From positions 1 to 25,013 of the forward strand of contig JAZRLP010000034.1 of NCBI GenBank assembly GCA_045646905.1: DNA of 25,013 nt, given 5' to 3'. The translations under genes were made by a program, and so were the position numbers. Shown here in pieces: positions 6,545 through 15,613 of the stretch. The notes below the pieces were generated by a model. It was not told the DNA's origin, ran no database searches, and saw nothing but the letters and a program-made list of their open reading frames with translations. Origin of the DNA: RGIG4079 sp045646905 (GTDB taxonomy: Bacteria; Bacteroidota; Bacteroidia; Bacteroidales; Muribaculaceae). Position 1 is the stretch's first letter; every line of letters starts with the position of its first letter.

Positions 6545-6569
6545 CAGTTAATTAGATAAATTGACAACA

Positions 6570-7487
6570 ATGGGAGCTGAAAACAATTCAGAATTAACGC
6601 TTAAGAACACTATTGAAGCGTTATCTTGCAAAGAAAACATCAAAGATGTGTGCCATCTTCGCCAATATGGCGAACCGTTGCCCTCACAGCAATCGGTTGC
6701 TCGCATTGTGGAGTTGTGTAGAGGATTGATTTTCCCCGGTTTTTTTGGTGATAGTGATGTTAATCGCAATAACGTGACTCACTATGTGGGTATTCGTTGC
6801 GAACAGTTGCGCGAAGTGCTTGTGGAGCAAATCACCGCCGGACTATGCTTCAATTCTAAAAATCAAGAAATTAATCTCAACAATATCGTTATTTCGGCTC
6901 AAGAAAAAGCCGACCAATTTATTGCAAATCTACCCGAGTTGCGCCGTTTGCTTTTCACCGATGTTAATGCTACCTACCTTGGCGACCCAGCGGCTATCTC
7001 AACCGATGAGGTGATATATTGCTATCCTGCTATTCGCGCCATAAGCAATTATCGCATTGCTCACGAGTTGGTAAAACTTGAGGTACCCATTATCCCTCGC
7101 ATGATTAGTGAACAAGCTCATAGCGAAACAGGTATCGACATTCACCCAGCAGCAACCATTGGCGAAGGATTTACCATTGACCACGGCACAGGTATCGTGG
7201 TGGGTGCAACTGCAATAATTGGCAATAATGTAAAACTATATCAAGGTGTTACACTCGGAGCAAAGAGTTTCGACACCGATGCCGACGGCAATCCCATCAA
7301 GGGCATTCCTCGCCACCCAATCATTGGCGACAATGTTGTTATCTATTCCAATGCGTCAATACTTGGTCGCATCAACATTGGGGCTAATGCAGTGATAGGG
7401 GGTAACATATGGGTTACCGAAGATGTGGCCGAAGGCGAAAAACTCGTTCAAGCTAAAGCAAACAATTTTTTAAGATTCAAGCAGTGA
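6570..7487 (+). CDS. cysE: Serine O-acetyltransferase
   Basis: It makes O-acetylserine from serine and acetyl-CoA, the first step of cysteine synthesis, in the cytosol. The start is ATG 6570 (MGAENNSELT, 305 residues); a TTG three codons upstream is in frame but unlikely. An alpha-helical N-terminal domain (about 1-185) is followed by left-handed beta-helix hexapeptides: IHPAATIGEGFTIDHGTGIV, then GVTLGAKS, IPRHPIIGDNV and GANAVIGGNIWV. The His of DHGTG and of RHP match the family's active-site histidines. At 305 residues it is longer than the about 270-residue enterobacterial enzyme but typical of the long Bacteroidota form. Its TGA overlaps the rlmL ATG by one base, so the genes are co-transcribed. 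Confidence 0.93.
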   Translation: MGAENNSELTLKNTIEALSCKENIKDVCHLRQYGEPLPSQQSVARIVELCRGLIFPGFFGDSDVNRNNVTHYVGIRCEQLREVLVEQITAGLCFNSKNQEINLNNIVISAQEKADQFIANLPELRRLLFTDVNATYLGDPAAISTDEVIYCYPAIRAISNYRIAHELVKLEVPIIPRMISEQAHSETGIDIHPAATIGEGFTIDHGTGIVVGATAIIGNNVKLYQGVTLGAKSFDTDADGNPIKGIPRHPIIGDNVVIYSNASILGRINIGANAVIGGNIWVTEDVAEGEKLVQAKANNFLRFKQ

Positions 7488-8992
7488 TGAAGGAAAAATT
7501 TGAAATGGTGGCGAAGACCTTCCAAGGATTGGAAGATGTGCTTGCCAAAGAATTATCAAATCTTGATGCCGAAAACATCAAAGTGGGTCGTCGCATGGTA
7601 TCGTTTGAGGGCGATCTTGAGACACTCTACCGTGCCAACCTATGCTGTCGCACAGCGTTGCGCATCCTCAAGCCCATATACAAGTTCATTGCCAACGATG
7701 CCGACAGTCTTTATGACTTGGTAAAAGAGTATGACTGGACACAAGTTCTTACTCTCGACAAAACTTTTGCCATCGATGCAGTTGTCAACTCTAATGAGTT
7801 TACCCACTCACGCTTTGTCACTTATCGTGTTAAAGATGCTATCGTTGACTTTTTCAAAGATAAATTTGGACCCGACAAACGCCCTGGAGTGCGCCTACAA
7901 GAAGCCGATGTGGTCATTAATGTGCACATCAACGGCAATCGTGTGACTCTATCGCTCGACTCATCGGGCGAATCACTCCACAAGCGTGGATATCGTGTGG
8001 CTCAAACCGAAGCCCCTATCAATGAAGTGCTTGCTGCTGGTATCATTCTCAAAAGTGGATGGAACGGACAATGCCCACTTGTTGACCCAATGTGTGGCTC
8101 GGGTACATTCCTTGTTGAAGCTGCACTCATCGCTGCCAACATCAACCCTGGCATCTATCGCAAAAAATTCGCTTTTGAACAATGGAACGATTTTGATGCC
8201 GAACTCTTTGATTCGCTCTACAACGACGAAAGCGAAGAACGCGACTTTGAATTTAAAATCTATGGCGCCGACATTTCGCCCAAAGCTGTTTCCATTGCTA
8301 TGGAAAACGTAAAAAGCGCCGGCGTGGCTAAATATGTTGATATACAGGTAAAACCTATATCACTATGGGATGATGCTCCCGAAAACTGCATGATAATCAC
8401 CAATCCTCCCTATGGCGAACGCATCAGTTCAAACGACATGGAGGGATTATACTCTACCATAGGCTCAAAACTCAAACATGTGTTTAAAGGCTCGGCTTGG
8501 ATTATAGGTTATCGCGATGAATATTTCCACAAGATAGGTCTCACTCCGTCATCTAAAACGCCTATTCTCAACGGCTCTCTCGAATGCGAGTTGCGCGAAT
8601 ATGTAGTATTCGATGGCGACTATGCATCATTCCGCAAGAGTGGTGGCAAAATCAAAGACTCTCAAAAGGTTGAGCAATCTAAAGACCTTCCACGTCGATT
8701 GAGCGACAAAGAGTGGAAAGCCCAAGCTCGCAAACAAGGTATGGGGGGCAAAGATTCTCGTGGCAAAGGCGAAAAACGCCGTTCGGCCCTTGAAGAAAAA
8801 TATGCTCCTAAAACTCGCCGCTTTGACAAAACTTCGCGACGCAAATCGGGCGAAGATTTCAACCCCGAAAATCCACTTGCCGAACGACGCAATGTTCACG
8901 CACTTAAATCGGTAGTAGGCAAGCGCCCATCAATCCCCAACATGGTGAAACGCGGTTGGAAACGCTCTCAACAAGACGAAAACGAAGATTAA
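7487..8992 (+). CDS. rlmL: THUMP-domain class I SAM RNA methyltransferase (RlmL type)
   Basis: A 23S rRNA guanine-N2 methyltransferase of the RlmL/UPF0020 family, 501 residues from ATG 7487 (TGATG overlap with cysE; a GTG one codon earlier is also in frame). The N-terminal ferredoxin-like/THUMP region spans about 1-165. The Rossmann methyltransferase has motif I DPMCGSGTFLVEAAL at 200-214, an acidic motif GADIS at 260-264 and the base-flipping motif NPPYGER at 306-312. It lacks the RlmK half that is fused in E. coli. From about residue 380 to the end is a highly charged, Lys/Arg-rich tail (for example KGEKRRSALEEKYAPKTRR) that looks disordered and RNA-binding. The exact target base is inferred from the family. 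Confidence 0.85.
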   Translation: MKEKFEMVAKTFQGLEDVLAKELSNLDAENIKVGRRMVSFEGDLETLYRANLCCRTALRILKPIYKFIANDADSLYDLVKEYDWTQVLTLDKTFAIDAVVNSNEFTHSRFVTYRVKDAIVDFFKDKFGPDKRPGVRLQEADVVINVHINGNRVTLSLDSSGESLHKRGYRVAQTEAPINEVLAAGIILKSGWNGQCPLVDPMCGSGTFLVEAALIAANINPGIYRKKFAFEQWNDFDAELFDSLYNDESEERDFEFKIYGADISPKAVSIAMENVKSAGVAKYVDIQVKPISLWDDAPENCMIITNPPYGERISSNDMEGLYSTIGSKLKHVFKGSAWIIGYRDEYFHKIGLTPSSKTPILNGSLECELREYVVFDGDYASFRKSGGKIKDSQKVEQSKDLPRRLSDKEWKAQARKQGMGGKDSRGKGEKRRSALEEKYAPKTRRFDKTSRRKSGEDFNPENPLAERRNVHALKSVVGKRPSIPNMVKRGWKRSQQDENED

Positions 8993-9027
8993 CAACAATT
9001 TAGCAAAAACAAAACAAGTAATTATAT

Positions 9028-10305
9028 ATGGAAAAAATCAACATTCTGCTCCTTGGTTCAGGAGGTCGCGAATCGGCTCTCGCATGGAAAATGAGTCAAA
9101 GTCAGTTACTCAACAAGTTATACATTGCTCCAGGCAATGGTGGCACAGGTGCTTATGGCGAAAATGTAGCCCTTTCACCTCTTGATTTCCCTGCTATTGA
9201 AAAATGGGTAAGCGAGAACGCCATCGACATGATTGTTGTGGGTAATGAAGACCCTTTAGTAGCAGGTATATATGATTATTTTGAAGATAAAGACATCCTT
9301 GTTGTAGGACCATCAAAAGCTGGTGCTGCTCTTGAAGGTAGTAAAGACTTTGCAAAGCAATTTATGGTGAAAAACAACATCCCCACTGCTCGCTACCAAA
9401 GCTTTACAGCCGACAACATCGAAGAAGGATATCGTTTCCTCGAACAACTTCAAGCTCCTTATGTGTTGAAAGCCGACGGATTGGCTGCTGGTAAAGGCGT
9501 ATTGATTCTTCCTACTATCGAAGAAGCCAAAGCATCGTTGAAAGAAATGCTCTCGGGCATGTTTGGCGCATCATCGGCAACAGTCGTTATCGAAGAATTC
9601 CTTTCGGGCATCGAATGCTCGGTATTCGTGTTGAGCGACGGCAATGGTGGCTACCGTGTGCTTCCTGTAGCAAAAGACTACAAACGCATAGGCGAAGGTG
9701 ACACAGGCCTCAACACAGGTGGTATGGGTGCAGTGAGTCCAGTGCCATTTGCCGATGAAGTATTTATGGAAAAAGTGCGCACTCGCATCATCGAGCCCAC
9801 TATCAACGGCCTCATCAACGACAATATCACATATCGTGGTTTCATCTTCCTTGGTCTCATCAATGTGGGTGGCGAACCTATGGTAATCGAATACAATGTG
9901 CGCATGGGCGACCCCGAAACCGAAGCTGTGATGCTTCGCATCGATAGCGACCTCGTGGCATTGATGAAAGCTGCAGCACAAGGCAACCTTGGCGATGTAG
10001 AACTCAAAGAAGATCCTCGCACAGCCGTTACTGTGATGATTGTATCGGGTGGATACCCTGGCGACTATGCCAAAGGCAAAGTTATCACCGGTTGCGAAAA
10101 TGTTACCGACAGCATACTTTTCCACGCTGGAACTAAAATCAACGACGAAGGCCAATTAGTAACCTCGGGAGGACGCGTTATTTCGGTAAGTTCTTATGGC
10201 AACAGCATTGCCGACGCACTTGCCAACAGCTATGCGTCAATCGAAAAAGTTGACTTCGAAGGTAAATACTTCCGTCGCGACATAGGTAAAGACCTCATGA
10301 AATAA
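9028..10305 (+). CDS. purD: Phosphoribosylamine-glycine ligase (GAR synthetase)
   Basis: The enzyme joins phosphoribosylamine and glycine using ATP, the second step of purine synthesis, in the cytosol. The 425-residue length is standard. Visible motifs: N-terminal LLLGSGGRESALAW, YIAPGNGGTGAYGENV, VGNEDPLVAGI, the ATP-grasp glycine loop KADGLAAGKGV near 148-158, GGMGAVSPVPF near 231-241, and EYNVRMGDPETEAVM near 289-303 with the metal-binding Glu and Asn. The first loop has Ser where most PurD proteins have His (GGREHA). It is 35 bp after rlmL and 5 bp before the membrane-protein gene, apparently in one operon. Confidence 0.96.
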   Translation: MEKINILLLGSGGRESALAWKMSQSQLLNKLYIAPGNGGTGAYGENVALSPLDFPAIEKWVSENAIDMIVVGNEDPLVAGIYDYFEDKDILVVGPSKAGAALEGSKDFAKQFMVKNNIPTARYQSFTADNIEEGYRFLEQLQAPYVLKADGLAAGKGVLILPTIEEAKASLKEMLSGMFGASSATVVIEEFLSGIECSVFVLSDGNGGYRVLPVAKDYKRIGEGDTGLNTGGMGAVSPVPFADEVFMEKVRTRIIEPTINGLINDNITYRGFIFLGLINVGGEPMVIEYNVRMGDPETEAVMLRIDSDLVALMKAAAQGNLGDVELKEDPRTAVTVMIVSGGYPGDYAKGKVITGCENVTDSILFHAGTKINDEGQLVTSGGRVISVSSYGNSIADALANSYASIEKVDFEGKYFRRDIGKDLMK

Positions 10306-10310
10306 ACGAC

Positions 10311-11294
10311 ATGATTATAAAAGAAAGCGACATTTCACGATTTTTGCACTCGCGAGTGGCATTAGCCATCATTGCGATTATAGTATTTATTGCCACTAAT
10401 AGCGCTTTCTCAAGTGGGAATATCACCCCCATTCTCGACGATAAAGGACTGGGCTTGACGCCAATAAATCGTTGGTTAGAGCCCGGCCGTTTCTCGATGA
10501 CAGTGAGCATGTTGCTCAACATTGGCATCGCCTTGTTGATGATTTACCTCAACAAAGCATTCAACATCTTGCGCAATCCCACAATCTTATTTGCAGGATT
10601 GTTTCTTGTGTTACAACTACCCCTCACCACCCTCACAGGCCAACTTTATGGTGGCACAGTGCTATGCGCAGTAATACTTTTATGCGCATTCTTCTTGTTT
10701 TCCACCTACAACTCGCCCAATCCGTGGGCTATATTCACAATTTCGGCAATACTTTCATTTGGCACCTTCTACCAATATGCATTTATGTTCTTTGCGCCCA
10801 TTATGCTCATTGGATGTGTGCAAATGCGCATACTCGACCTGCGCATCATTCTCGCCGCTATATTTGGATTTGTAACCCCTCCGTGGATATTGTTTGGGTT
10901 TGGCATTCTTAACGCCCAAAACTTCGTATTTCCACAATTCACGAGCATCTACTCACAACTATCATCGGCCGAGGCACTGCACATGTTGGTAACAATAGGC
11001 ATTTCGGCATTTACATGTTTAGGCGCATGGGTGGCCAATATCGTGAAGATTATTAGTTACAACGCTCAAACTCGAGCCTACAACGGCTTCTTTGCTATGT
11101 TGTCGTTGCTCTCAATCTTGTTGATGCTCATCGACTTTACCAACTACATCATCTATGTTCCCATTCTCAATTGCTGCGCAGCGCTACAACTGGGACACCT
11201 CTTTTCTATCTACGAATCTCGCCGTAGTTATATAGGCATCATTTCAGTATTTGTCGTTTACTTTGCGCTATACTTGTGGGGAGCATGGATCTAA
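10311..11294 (+). CDS. Multi-pass membrane protein of unknown function (possibly DUF6427-like)
   Basis: The product has 327 residues and eight or nine hydrophobic helices across almost the whole chain, with few charges. A short cytoplasmic N-terminus reads MIIKESDISRFLHSRV. The early periplasmic stretch SAFSSGNITPILDDKG and the RWLEPGRFSM segment are the only strongly polar parts in the first third. I recall similar proteins in Bacteroidota genomes being labelled DUF6427, but I cannot confirm that by search. There are no catalytic motifs. It begins 5 bp after purD, and its end overlaps the pdxB start by 10 bp, so translation is probably coupled to both. Confidence 0.75.
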   Translation: MIIKESDISRFLHSRVALAIIAIIVFIATNSAFSSGNITPILDDKGLGLTPINRWLEPGRFSMTVSMLLNIGIALLMIYLNKAFNILRNPTILFAGLFLVLQLPLTTLTGQLYGGTVLCAVILLCAFFLFSTYNSPNPWAIFTISAILSFGTFYQYAFMFFAPIMLIGCVQMRILDLRIILAAIFGFVTPPWILFGFGILNAQNFVFPQFTSIYSQLSSAEALHMLVTIGISAFTCLGAWVANIVKIISYNAQTRAYNGFFAMLSLLSILLMLIDFTNYIIYVPILNCCAALQLGHLFSIYESRRSYIGIISVFVVYFALYLWGAWI

Positions 11295-12295
11295 AAATCA
11301 TCATCGAACACAACATCCCTTTCATAAAAGGCGTGCTTGACGACTTGGCTCATGTAGAATATCTATCATCTCTCCAAATCGACGCCAAAGCCATGCGCCA
11401 TGCCGACGCGCTCATTTGTCGCACTCGCACCCATTGCAACGCCTCGCTTCTCGACAACACCCCCTGTTCATTCATTGCCACTGCAACTATTGGCACCGAC
11501 CACATCGACCTCGACTATTGTCATCGTCGTGGCATCACCGTTGCCAACGCTCCGGGCTGTAATGCTCCCGCCGTGGCACAATATGTCTTTGCCTCGTTGG
11601 CACAAGTTATCGACCGTCCCATAAGCGACTACACCATAGGCATTGTGGGCGTGGGGCATGTGGGTAAAATTGTAGAACAATGGGCCACCCAATTGGGCAT
11701 GAAGGTACTACTCTGCGACCCTCCTCGAGCCGAGGTTGAATGCACCAATAATTTTGTGTCGTTAGATGAGATAGCGTGTCAATGCGACATCATCACATTC
11801 CACACACCATTGACAACCAGTGGCAAATACCCCACCCATCACATTTGTAACGAAGCATTTATCGCATCACTCAAGCATCGACCCATCATTATCAACTGCG
11901 CCCGTGGTGGCATTTTTGACACCCAAGCCGTGATAGATGCACTCAATAACAACAAAATAGCAAATGTCATTGTCGATTGTTGGGAAGGAGAACCTCATCT
12001 CAATCTCACACTACTCGAAAAAGCCATTATTGCCACTCCACACATAGCCGGATATTCACGCGAAGGAAAAATTCGTGCCACAGCTATGGCACTCGACGCT
12101 CTTGCTCGTCATTTCAACCTCACGATCCCCAATGTGGCACAAGGCATCGCTCCCGGAGCAGCCGAAAATGTCACATTACAATCTATCGCCGAGTCCTACA
12201 ACCCTCTCACCGATACCCAAGCCCTCAAATCATCACCTACCGACTTTGAAGCACTTCGCAACAACTACAACTATCGCAACGAGGTAAAAGGTTAA
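11285..12295 (+). CDS. pdxB: Erythronate-4-phosphate dehydrogenase
   Basis: It oxidises 4-phosphoerythronate with NAD in the DXP-dependent pathway to pyridoxal 5'-phosphate; pdxJ of the same pathway is at 16177. The start is ATG 11285 (MDLKIIIEHNIPFIKG, 336 residues), preceded by GGGGAG as ribosome site; a GTG three codons upstream is less likely. D-2-hydroxyacid dehydrogenase features: TATIGTDHIDLDYC, the nucleotide loop GIVGVGHVGK, NCARGGIFDTQAV with the active-site Arg, DCWEGEP with the Glu, and TPHIAGYSREGK with the catalytic His. The last motif is typical of PdxB. The C-terminal PdxB dimerisation part follows but is short compared with the about 380-residue E. coli protein. It is the last gene of the cysE-to-pdxB run. 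Confidence 0.93.
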   Translation: MDLKIIIEHNIPFIKGVLDDLAHVEYLSSLQIDAKAMRHADALICRTRTHCNASLLDNTPCSFIATATIGTDHIDLDYCHRRGITVANAPGCNAPAVAQYVFASLAQVIDRPISDYTIGIVGVGHVGKIVEQWATQLGMKVLLCDPPRAEVECTNNFVSLDEIACQCDIITFHTPLTTSGKYPTHHICNEAFIASLKHRPIIINCARGGIFDTQAVIDALNNNKIANVIVDCWEGEPHLNLTLLEKAIIATPHIAGYSREGKIRATAMALDALARHFNLTIPNVAQGIAPGAAENVTLQSIAESYNPLTDTQALKSSPTDFEALRNNYNYRNEVKG

Positions 12296-12324
12296 TTAAC
12301 TATTTATTGTTTATAATAGATTCC

Positions 12325-13626
12325 TTATAATTCATTTATTTTACCTAATAGGAAATCCTCTATATAAATATATTGCACTCCATTATCATCAACCCATGGT
12401 AAAATATTATCTTTTACCACTACAATTTTTGTAAATGAATCATCTATTCTATTTAATGAATTAACCTCTTGTTGTCTCTTTTCTTCTTCAGCAACAGTAA
12501 GAGCCGACTGAATATAATAACGTTTATCTATTTTATTCACAACAAAATCCACCTCTAATTGAGTTCTAACCTTTTTCCCATTAGCATCTACATGATTATA
12601 CTCAACAACCCCCACATCTACATTAAATCCACGAGCAATAAGTTCATTATAAATAATATTCTCCATAATGTGATTTTCTTCTTGCTGACGGAAATTAAGT
12701 CGTACATTTCGCAGCCCTATATCGGTAAAATAATACTTTAGTGGAGTATCAATATAGGAACGCCCCTTTATATCGTAACGATATGATTTACATAAGATGT
12801 AGGCTTCAATAAAACAATCTAAATATGTTGAAATTGTCTCATTCTTTATTTTCACCCCTTTTACCGATTGAAATGTGTTAGATAATCGTGTAGGATTAGA
12901 TAATGAACCTACTGCCGAAGCAACTACATTAAGCAATTCATCAATTACTTCTACTTTGGCTCGCAATCGATTGCGCTCTATAACATCCTTAATATATGTC
13001 AGCCTAAATAAGTCTTGAAGATACTTTGATTTTTCCTCGTGAGTAGTCTTGTGTAATACATAAGGCATACCTCCATATGTCATAAACTCACGCCAAGCAT
13101 AACGTTTATCACTGGGATATGCTGCATAAAATTCTTCATATGTAAGCGGTGTAATATGTATCTCCTCGCCCCTGTCACGAAAAGCTGTAGCGACATCCGA
13201 TGATAGCATTTTGGAATTACTCCCCGTTACATAAACATCTACATTAGGCAAACTTTTAAGCCCTAAAAGAACATCTACAAATGTTATTGGAGATGCTGAA
13301 CCTTTTGGCAAATAAGGGTTATCAATAGTCTCCACCATTTGTATTTCGTCAAGTAGGATATAATAATACTTTTCGGTATCACTAACCACTTCTCGAAGAT
13401 ATTGGCCCAATTCCAACGGATTTCTATAACGTATATTTGTATCGTTATCTAATTCAAGTGAGATAATTTGCTCGGGCAAAACTCCATCTTGCAAAAGATA
13501 ATCACGATATAATACTCCAAGGAGATATGATTTCCCACATCGCCTAATACCTGTTATAATTTTTATTTGACCATTTTTTCGACTATTTATAAGTCGCTGA
13601 AGAATTCGCTTTCTTTCTATCCTCAT
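12325..13626 (-). CDS. AAA+ ATPase of the DUF4143 type
   Basis: The start is ATG 13626 (MRIERKRILQRLINSRKNGQ, 433 residues); an in-frame ATG 15 codons upstream lacks domain support. The ATPase half has Walker A GIRRCGKS at 26-33, Walker B LLDEIQ at 91-96 and the sensor-like TGSNSKML at 134-141. The middle holds a winged-helix-like part and the DUF4143 region. The C-terminal PD-(D/E)XK-like fold keeps E322 and D360 (LEVDFVV), but the usual ExK reads IQSAL (Q373, A375), so nuclease activity is doubtful. The gene is convergent with pdxB, 29 bp apart, and AT-rich relative to it. The family is often multi-copy and of unknown role in Bacteroidota. Confidence 0.85.
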   Translation of the reverse strand: MRIERKRILQRLINSRKNGQIKIITGIRRCGKSYLLGVLYRDYLLQDGVLPEQIISLELDNDTNIRYRNPLELGQYLREVVSDTEKYYYILLDEIQMVETIDNPYLPKGSASPITFVDVLLGLKSLPNVDVYVTGSNSKMLSSDVATAFRDRGEEIHITPLTYEEFYAAYPSDKRYAWREFMTYGGMPYVLHKTTHEEKSKYLQDLFRLTYIKDVIERNRLRAKVEVIDELLNVVASAVGSLSNPTRLSNTFQSVKGVKIKNETISTYLDCFIEAYILCKSYRYDIKGRSYIDTPLKYYFTDIGLRNVRLNFRQQEENHIMENIIYNELIARGFNVDVGVVEYNHVDANGKKVRTQLEVDFVVNKIDKRYYIQSALTVAEEEKRQQEVNSLNRIDDSFTKIVVVKDNILPWVDDNGVQYIYIEDFLLGKINEL

Positions 13627-13744
13627 GATGTAAAGGGTATTTTTGCGTATATCCGCATTTTTACCCTGCAAATATACACTTTTCTTTTTATTAATTCATA
13701 TATTTATGAAATTTTCAACCTCACAATGATTAAAAGCTTATTAT

Positions 13745-13920
13745 ATACCTCATCGAGCATAGCCTGGCTATGCCTTTTTATGTTCATTTTGCTCATTCTG
13801 TCAAAAGATATTATGAATAATTCATACCACCTCCCGGCTTCGCCGTACTCCTCCTATCTTAGGAGAAGAGTTGGGCTGATGCGCAGTAATTCATTATGCA
13901 TTATGACCTATGCATTATGC
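13745..13920. repeat. Mosaic of small intergenic hairpins and repeats
   Basis: Most of the 296-bp spacer 13627-13922 is non-coding. Items in order: GCATAGCC-T-GGCTATGC (13757-13773) followed by a T run; AATAATTCAT; CGGC-TTC-GCCG (13835-13845); CTCCTA-TCT-TAGGAG (13851-13865); then AATTCATTATGCATTATG (13888-13905) and TGCATTATGC (13911-13920). The final items belong to the AT repeat family seen at 3414 and 6321. The CCCGGCTTCGCCGTACTCC...AGGAG piece looks like a dispersed repeat known to me from Bacteroidales intergenic regions. No gene is visible. Confidence 0.55.
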
Positions 13921-13922
13921 TT

Positions 13923-14633
13923 TCACTTATATATTGGCCATTGGAAAGCACGGAGTTCGGCTTTGAGTTGAGCCTCGCGACCACCGCAATACTCATTGCA
14001 CAACTCATGAAATCGCGAACTGTGGTTCATCTCCGATAGGTGTGCAAGTTCGTGATATATCACAAAATCACGCAAATGCGACGGAAGAAAAACCAATATA
14101 TATGAGAGCGCAATGATGCCATTGGTATCGCATCGCCCCAGCACTCGATGTCCGTTTGAAATCTCCCAGCCCACCGGATAACGCTTCACCTCATGTGCCA
14201 ACTCGCGAGCGCGAGGCAAAAGCAAGTCAGCAGCAAGCCGTTGCGCTATGCGACACATCATGTTGCTTATAGTGCGCGAAGTATCCGATTTGTTAAAATC
14301 AAAATTTCGACCCACCTCTATCACCGAGTGAGGCAACTGTGCTTGAGATATGATTTTATCAGGGGAAAACGACTGTCGGCCTATAGTTATCGTTACACCT
14401 TCGAGTTCAATCGATTGCCCGTCATAATAAAGAATTTCGGGACGCGACAACTTTAATTGTCCCTCAAAATTTGCAAGCGCACGAAGCATCTCTTGCTCAC
14501 TCATCCCATAGGGCACATTTAGAGCCACCTTGCCGTCGCGCCATCGAGCCGAAATGCGATGCGAATTGTGTCGCACAGTCACCCTCACCACTCCAAGTGG
14601 TGGATAGTCAAATTCGTAGCCCGACACTATCAC
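13923..14633 (-). CDS. YgjP/DUF45-type zinc metallopeptidase
   Basis: A 236-residue protein of the WLM/YgjP family. The C-terminal half has the block GRCDTNGIIALSYILVFLPS then VIYHELAHLSEMNHSSRFHE, with the zinc-binding HELAH at 194-198 and the third His at 204 (NHSSRF). The N-terminal part (about 1-110) matches the family's beta-rich lead-in, including RVTVRHNSHRISARWRDGKV. The substrate is unknown; relatives are cytosolic. It is the third gene of a minus-strand group, 19 bp after nadK, and probably co-transcribed with it. The length is that of the family. Confidence 0.88.
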   Translation of the reverse strand: MIVSGYEFDYPPLGVVRVTVRHNSHRISARWRDGKVALNVPYGMSEQEMLRALANFEGQLKLSRPEILYYDGQSIELEGVTITIGRQSFSPDKIISQAQLPHSVIEVGRNFDFNKSDTSRTISNMMCRIAQRLAADLLLPRARELAHEVKRYPVGWEISNGHRVLGRCDTNGIIALSYILVFLPSHLRDFVIYHELAHLSEMNHSSRFHELCNEYCGGREAQLKAELRAFQWPIYK

Positions 14634-14652
14634 CCTTCAACTGCTTTTATGG

Positions 14653-15525
14653 TTATCGTTTATCGACACCCCACAACAACTTATTGCGAAGTGTTTCGCC
14701 AAAATTGTGCTTGGTGCGTTGCACCACTTTTGTCACAAACGGAGCTTTACGCAACTTTATCGTCGAACCAACAGGCAATGTCACCGAGCGCCCATCAAGA
14801 CTCACACGATAATTAGTAGCACGCGATGTGGTGGTTATTGTTAATTCGTGAGAATCACCCACCACAAGCGGACGCATAGTGAGTGAATGGGCTGCAATAG
14901 GCGAAATTATCCAGTTGGGCGCAGTAGGCTCTACAATAGGGCCTCCCACCGATAGGTTATAGCCGGTACTTCCTGTGGGAGTAGCTATTATCAACCCATC
15001 GCCCAAATATGTTGCCAAATCCACATCATTCACCTTTGTGGCAACTGATATCATCGACGAGGTGTCTTGCTTGAGAATAGCCACCTCATTTAGAGCATAA
15101 TTCCAATCGATAATTGCCTCTTTGCGCGAACTTGTAACCTCTATCAACGAGCGTGTTTCAATCTTATACAACCCATTTTTCAAATCCTCGACAGCCCCTA
15201 TCATCTCATCGACAGTGATATCGGCAAGATAACCAAGATGCCCTGTGTTGATGCCAAGGATAGGTATCTCTTTGTCGCCCACCCAGCGAGCAGTGCGCAA
15301 GAAAGTGCCATCACCACCTATGCTTATAGCCATATCGGCCTCAAAATCGCTACCCACAATCACTCCATCAACCTGTGGCTCTTGTGGCAACAATCTACAC
15401 AGATAATTGTAGAATCTCGATTCCATCTCAACCTTTATATCCGATTGTGATAGAGCCTCCAAAAATTCCGACAATTGTTTCAAATAATCCTCTTGATACA
15501 TATTGCCATAAATCGCGATTTTCAT
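14653..15525 (-). CDS. nadK: NAD kinase
   Basis: It phosphorylates NAD to NADP in the cytosol. At 290 residues it has the expected length. Motifs: GGDGTFLRTAR at 70-80 (catalytic Asp 71), NTGHLGYL near 93-100, ALNEVAI at 144-150 with the Asn-Glu pair, and the ATP/NAD loop TPTGSTGYNLSVGGPI at 182-197. It lies between the ACT-like gene upstream (88 bp) and the YgjP peptidase downstream. In several Bacteroides genomes nadK neighbours a CBS-domain protein and divergent pdxJ, and this arrangement is recognisable here. Confidence 0.96.
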   Translation of the reverse strand: MKIAIYGNMYQEDYLKQLSEFLEALSQSDIKVEMESRFYNYLCRLLPQEPQVDGVIVGSDFEADMAISIGGDGTFLRTARWVGDKEIPILGINTGHLGYLADITVDEMIGAVEDLKNGLYKIETRSLIEVTSSRKEAIIDWNYALNEVAILKQDTSSMISVATKVNDVDLATYLGDGLIIATPTGSTGYNLSVGGPIVEPTAPNWIISPIAAHSLTMRPLVVGDSHELTITTTSRATNYRVSLDGRSVTLPVGSTIKLRKAPFVTKVVQRTKHNFGETLRNKLLWGVDKR

Positions 15526-15613
15526 TGCTATTGATAGAGTTTTTAGCGAATTTTTTTATAAAATCCTTGGGTTAATAATTTTATTTGATGGGGCACACGC
15601 CCTTTCATAAGTT

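Noticed and set aside
6561..6569. TTG start for cysE
   Set aside because: An ATG three codons later (6570) is a far more likely start and the extra residues add nothing conserved.
9571..10155. 194-codon minus-strand open frame inside purD
   Set aside because: It is opposite a complete, well-conserved purD, rich in His, Cys and Phe as expected from reverse reading of its codons, with no domain and no promoter.
15591..15602. GGGC-ACAC-GCCC stem as a terminator between the ACT-like gene and nadK
   Set aside because: Only 4 bp of stem and no T run on the minus strand; too weak to call.
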